Below, piece by piece: positions 60,736-64,000 of a DNA stretch of 64,000 nucleotides; the first letter of the stretch is position 1; every line of letters begins with the position of its first letter. The stretch is from Nocardia fluminea (GTDB lineage Bacteria > Actinomycetota > Actinomycetes > Mycobacteriales > Mycobacteriaceae). The position numbers were made by a program, and so were the translations under genes. The DNA lies in assembly GCF_002846365.1 (NCBI RefSeq), contig NZ_PJMW01000001.1:1-64000 (forward strand), given 5' to 3'. A model generated the notes under the pieces. It saw only the letters and a list, made by a program, of their open reading frames with translations, made no database searches and was not told the origin of the DNA.

Positions 60736-62009
60736 TGACACTCCACGCCGGAACCGAACTCTCCCTCCGCTCGAAAAACCTCCGAGTGACTCCTGTCGCC
60801 ATACTTTCGGATTATCAGTGCCGCCTGCAAGTGACAGATGCCCGACACAGTGCTCACGTCGAACCCGGTCAACTGGCTGATTCGCTTCAATCGGTAGTCG
60901 ACCGTATTGGTATGGACGAACAATTCGCGCGCTGTCGGTCCGCGCTGCAAATTCGTCGTCATGTACACCTCGAGCGTCCTGAGCAATTCCGGGTGCGCAT
61001 CGAGCACATCGAGCGCCGAACTGAGGTAGTCGCGGGCATCCCCCTGCCGGGTGAGTTGATATTCGAAGGCCAGTTCGTGCGGGCGGTACACCCTGCTCGG
61101 GCCGCCTAGCCGGTCGACGACATCGACCAACTCATGGACCTGTTCTGCGGCTCGAGGGATGTGCGCCGGCACTGCCGACACCGCGACAGCGCGAACGGGC
61201 ACACGGGCAGCGACCGACAACCTGACGATCAACCCGTCGAGGGCCGCGTCGGAGAACTCCGACGCAGGCAGCAGAATCGTGCCGCCATCGACACTCAACA
61301 GGCACAGCACCTTGCCCACGCAGCGGTTTGCCAATTCGGCCTGCACACGCCGCAACTTCCGTCGGGCGACAACTTTGCCGTCGAGAGCAGGGTTGAACTC
61401 ATCGGGATGCGCCGGCAGCGCGAGTGCGATGACGTGGTATCGATCAGCGATCTCGATACCGCACTCCCTGGCCATTGTCGAGGTGCTCTGACCACCGAGG
61501 AGCGCCGAAGTCAGCGAATGGACAGCAGTATGATGTTCACTGACAACGGACCGCAATTCACGAACATAGGCCGCGGAGACGACGGAAGTAATCATGTTCT
61601 GAGCTTCGGTCAACCGTCGGGCGACCTTGATAGTCGTGTCGTGATCGTGGCTGATGACATTGGTGATCACCAGGTCGAACCCCAGCCTGAATCCTTCCTG
61701 CACGGCATTGTGAATGGTATCGATCGGGATCCCCTCCCTGGCCCAGCCCGCGGCCGCTGCCTGGATACTCTCCACCCGCCCAGGAAGGTCCCGCCCATCG
61801 AGCATGCTCTTGGTCAACTCCAGGCACACCCGCGTCACGGCAGTGACGTCGCCGTCCAATACCTCGCCCGGCAACGTCGCGCACGGCACGACGTTCTCGA
61901 TGAAATGCCCGACCATCTGGCGGGAGATCGTCCGAACGTCCCGCAACGGTGTCGAAACCGGATGGCCCGTAGCGGTCAAGAACGGGGCGATGGATTTTAC
62001 GACGACCAC
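60732..62009 (-). CDS. PucR-family transcriptional regulator
   Basis: 425 residues: N-terminal helical sensor bundle (VTRVCLELTKSMLDGRDLPGRVESIQAAAAGWAREGIPIDTIHNAVQEGFRLGFDLV), a GGDEF-like middle domain, and C-terminal PucR helix-turn-helix (LEVYMTTNLQRGPTARELFVHTNTVDYRLKRISQLTGFD). Such CdaR/PucR regulators respond to carbon or nitrogen compounds. It is coupled to the thioredoxin-fold gene; its target is not clear. Confidence 0.88.
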   Translation of the reverse strand: MVVVKSIAPFLTATGHPVSTPLRDVRTISRQMVGHFIENVVPCATLPGEVLDGDVTAVTRVCLELTKSMLDGRDLPGRVESIQAAAAGWAREGIPIDTIHNAVQEGFRLGFDLVITNVISHDHDTTIKVARRLTEAQNMITSVVSAAYVRELRSVVSEHHTAVHSLTSALLGGQSTSTMARECGIEIADRYHVIALALPAHPDEFNPALDGKVVARRKLRRVQAELANRCVGKVLCLLSVDGGTILLPASEFSDAALDGLIVRLSVAARVPVRAVAVSAVPAHIPRAAEQVHELVDVVDRLGGPSRVYRPHELAFEYQLTRQGDARDYLSSALDVLDAHPELLRTLEVYMTTNLQRGPTARELFVHTNTVDYRLKRISQLTGFDVSTVSGICHLQAALIIRKYGDRSHSEVFRAEGEFGSGVECQ

Positions 62010-62323
62010 GGTTGATCCTTCCCACTCGCATCGCTGAGCGAAAACTCAGCGCGAGCGTCGCAGCGACGAGTGAATGGCAATTCATACACCCACCCTCGCT
62101 TCCTTGCTGCGACGTATCCGGCTTCCAGGACATCCATCACAGCACAAGCGGCCCCCGGATGATCCTCATCCGCAAAGCTTTTGACGTTCTATGATCCAGT
62201 ACGAACAATCGTCATAGAAATCCACAACTGCGAGCGCGGCATCATAGCGCTACGCCCGCGGCGTTCTGGGCGCGACGCAGAAGGTAGGTCCACCCCGCCA
62301 GCACTCGAGTCGGGTCCCAGAGC
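62010..62323. other. intergenic region without a recognisable gene
   Basis: 314 bases upstream of the PucR gene; should hold its promoter. The right part runs into the P450 remnant. Nothing else is supported. Confidence 0.4.
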
Positions 62324-62548
62324 TGCAATACCGTCGCTTTCGCTCTGCACTACCTTTCGACCCGTCCAGATATCCCCGCGAACATCCGCGCCGAACTCGA
62401 CGACCATTGGCCCACAACGGATATCCTGGACATCTGCTACGACGACGTGGCCAAGCTACGCACTCCCGGCTACACCCTCGATGTCCGTGAAACTCTCACT
62501 CTCGAGCATGTCGGTCTCCGACCCAGAACGCACAGGCGCCGCCGCTAG
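62324..62548 (+). pseudogene. cytochrome P450 remnant (I-helix to K-helix)
   Basis: A 74-codon open stretch without a start reads CNTVAFALHYLSTRPDIPA, then IRAELDDHWP, DDVAKLRTPGYTLDVRETLTL. This is the segment from the end of the I-helix to the K-helix of P450s of the type with long-chain redox partners (compare ALHYL..HPDIQAKIRAE and YDDVAKLRY...ETLRL). The ExxR is damaged (ETLTL), and no heme-Cys segment follows. Confidence 0.65.
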
Positions 62549-62618
62549 GCATCACGTGGGCAGCAGTTGCCCGAGCCGCAGTGTTCGTGTGCGACGCTCG
62601 GCGTTACTCGCTTGCCGG

Positions 62619-63791
62619 TCAGCTCAGGGCGATTCCGAGTTCGGCGGCGAAGGTCTTGATCATGTGCTGGACGCCGATCTCGTTGCGGCCGATGATCATG
62701 TGGTCGTGCTGGCCTCGACGGACACCTTCACCGCACTGGGGCAGCATGGCGAAGTCCTCGTCGCGGACCGCGGCGTGGACTTGGGCGTAGATGGTGTCGT
62801 AGACGGCGCGCTGCTCGTCGGTGGTGGCGGGGATCTTGGCCATCCAGCTGTGGCGCACGGTGCAGCGGGTAGGCGCGCCGGCGGGCAGCATGTCGAGGAT
62901 TTCCACGCCGACGGGGCTGTTGGCCAGCACCAGGTTCGGATAGATCCAGTAGATGACGCCCATGTTCATCAGGGGATCCCAGGACCCGGTGGGGTCGGTG
63001 TCGAGCGCGCTGATCCAGTTGAACGGGAATCCCATCCGGTGGTGACGGCCGAAGGCGTCGTGAGTCGAGGTATTGGCGACGGTGTTCTGGCCGATCACGC
63101 TCTGGCCGTGGACGAACGGGAAGTGATAGCTCTCGGCGAAGGCTTCGAGCGCGCCTTTCCAGCTGACCTCGGAGGTGAACTCGCGTTCGTCGTGGTAGCC
63201 GTAGGTACCGTAATCCAGTTGCGCCAGTTCGGGTCCCATGTCGCCGAGGTGGGCGTCGATGTCGATCTCGCTGTCGGCGGTGAGCACCGCCCAGATGAAC
63301 CCGTGGCGTTCCTGGCTGGGTAGTTCCACCAGCCCGTAGTCGCCGCGGTCCATCCCGGTGAAGCCCTCCTTGCCGGGCACACCGGTCAGCTCGCCGGTGT
63401 TGCGGTAGGTCCAGGCGTGATACGGACAGGTGAAGCGCGTCGCGTTGCCCGATCCGCACGCCGGTTGCGCGCCGCGGTGACGGCAGTAGTTCAGCAGCAC
63501 GTGGGCGGTGCCGTCACGATCTCGGGTCACCAGCAAGGAGTCGCCGAGCACGGTGCGCACCACGTAGTCGTTCGGTGCGGGGATGCGCGCCGAGGGCACG
63601 ATCATCAGGGGCGTGCGGCGCAGAATCTGCGTTTCCTCGACCTCGGCGATCTTCGGGTCGCGGTAGTAGTGCAGCGGCACTCGCAGTGCGGTCGCCGCCA
63701 TGTCGGTGGTCCGGTCGAGTACCAAGCGCAGCGCCCGGCGGGTCAGGTCCTCGGTCAGCCCCGCTGGGGCGGGTTCGGTCTGATTCATCAT
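62619..63791 (-). CDS. Rieske aromatic-ring oxygenase, alpha subunit
   Basis: 390 residues. Rieske 2Fe-2S motif C-R-H-R-G-A-Q ... C-P-Y-H-A-W near residues 100-125, then the catalytic domain with AFAESYHFPFVHG carrying the mononuclear-iron His ligands and a likely Asp/Glu farther on (DEDFAMLPQCGEG). This is the three-component oxygenase alpha subunit that starts ring or N-/O-dealkylation. No reductase or beta subunit is adjacent. Adjacent ATGs 63791 and 63788 are both possible. Controlled by the divergent TetR gene through the repeat between them. Confidence 0.88.
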   Translation of the reverse strand: MMNQTEPAPAGLTEDLTRRALRLVLDRTTDMAATALRVPLHYYRDPKIAEVEETQILRRTPLMIVPSARIPAPNDYVVRTVLGDSLLVTRDRDGTAHVLLNYCRHRGAQPACGSGNATRFTCPYHAWTYRNTGELTGVPGKEGFTGMDRGDYGLVELPSQERHGFIWAVLTADSEIDIDAHLGDMGPELAQLDYGTYGYHDEREFTSEVSWKGALEAFAESYHFPFVHGQSVIGQNTVANTSTHDAFGRHHRMGFPFNWISALDTDPTGSWDPLMNMGVIYWIYPNLVLANSPVGVEILDMLPAGAPTRCTVRHSWMAKIPATTDEQRAVYDTIYAQVHAAVRDEDFAMLPQCGEGVRRGQHDHMIIGRNEIGVQHMIKTFAAELGIALS

Positions 63792-63797
63792 GCATCG

Positions 63798-63825
63798 ACC
63801 ATACATATTGCCCAATGTGTATGGT
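63798..63825. promoter_or_regulatory. TetR operator between Rieske and TetR genes
   Basis: A 28-base inverted repeat, ACCATACATATT / AATGTGTATGGT arms (11 of 12 pairs) with a 4-base centre, sits right before the Rieske start. Its AT-rich TACA/TGTA arms and place fit a repressor site. Confidence 0.7.
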
Positions 63826-63908
63826 CTGGTTTCGGTTGAACGGGGTTACGCGGCTTCCTGACGGAGTCGATAGAGTCGGCGGGAAACACAGCTGCCCGAA
63901 GGGACTCG

Positions 63909-64000
63909 ATGCGCACCCATGGCTGGTCCGGCACTACTCCGGCCGACGACACCGAAGCCGTCGAGCGCATCATCGCCGCCGCTCGTACTGCCATCGAACG
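63909..64000 (+). CDS. TetR-family regulator, N-terminus only
   Basis: ATG 63909 opens a frame that runs off the window end after 30 codons: a short leader then EAVERIIAAARTAIER, the first helix of a TetR DNA-binding domain. Divergent from the Rieske gene with a long inverted repeat between them. Confidence 0.6.
   Translation, partial: MRTHGWSGTTPADDTEAVERIIAAARTAIE

Noticed and set aside
62181..63323. 380-codon plus-strand frame opposite the Rieske gene
   Set aside because: Antisense to a clear Rieske motif; its start is also out of frame with the P450 remnant.
1..64000. CRISPR array, tRNA or rRNA genes
   Set aside because: No regularly spaced direct repeats and no cloverleaf or rRNA-like sequence found on reading both strands.

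Overview
The window is high-GC DNA with dense ATG/GTG/TTG-started genes, many 4-nt ATGA or TGATG stop/start overlaps, and families typical of mycolic-acid actinomycetes: SigF/SigB-type sigma factors, a PucR regulator, several P450s, a secreted cholesterol oxidase, a DUF3089 lipase-like protein and DtxR/IdeR-type iron boxes. A Nocardia-like chromosome is the best guess, inferred from gene content only. I saw no rRNA, tRNA or CRISPR. The right end cuts a TetR-type gene and the left end cuts an IS3-family element.

Layout. 1-737: right part of an IS3-type insertion sequence with a recognisable terminal repeat. 748-3013: VOC protein, small hypothetical, secreted DUF3089 protein. 3267-9449: stress-signalling island (two STAS proteins, an AraC regulator, an RsbW-like kinase, and a coupled three-gene set of response-regulator phosphatase, CHASE3 histidine kinase and single-domain response regulator). 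9921-13918: small metabolic genes, then a sigma factor preceded by a short, frameshifted membrane-peptide gene. 14040-21944: TetR-controlled aromatic or terpenoid catabolism operon (extradiol dioxygenase, FAH-type hydrolase, flavin hydroxylase, P450, broken SDR) and a CocE-type hydrolase. 22217-25288: two tiny coupled ORFs, an S9 peptidase and a MerR regulator.

25515-38787 is the most interesting stretch: a divergent locus around an intergenic region with two DtxR/IdeR-like iron boxes. Leftward is an Opp/Nik-type ABC importer (lipoprotein, two permeases, a fused double ATPase) followed by an orphan FetB-like permease. Rightward is a tightly overlapped operon of a VioC/AsnO-type Fe(II)/2-oxoglutarate oxygenase, an SbnB-like ornithine-cyclodeaminase homologue, an SbnH/Y4yA-like PLP decarboxylase, an SbnA-like cysteine-synthase homologue, a MATE exporter and an AGAT-type amidinotransferase. 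Together they suggest iron-regulated synthesis, export and re-import of a diaminopropionate-derived, guanidino-containing small molecule, possibly a metallophore.

38814-43827: gene debris, CDF/ArsR metal efflux pair, CorA, a lipoprotein, and a second copy of the small-peptide plus sigma-factor locus, intact here. 43852-48186: one operon of three secreted enzymes (cholesterol oxidase, SGNH esterase, GH1 glycosidase). 48656-54236: MarR/DODA/DoxX, two PPOX-type flavoproteins, an alpha/beta hydrolase and a P450. 54651-64000: small NTF2-like genes, a TetR/FAH/PhlG-like/MarR/carboxylesterase group, a PucR regulator coupled to a thioredoxin-fold gene with an in-frame UAG, a P450 remnant, and a Rieske oxygenase divergent from the truncated TetR gene.
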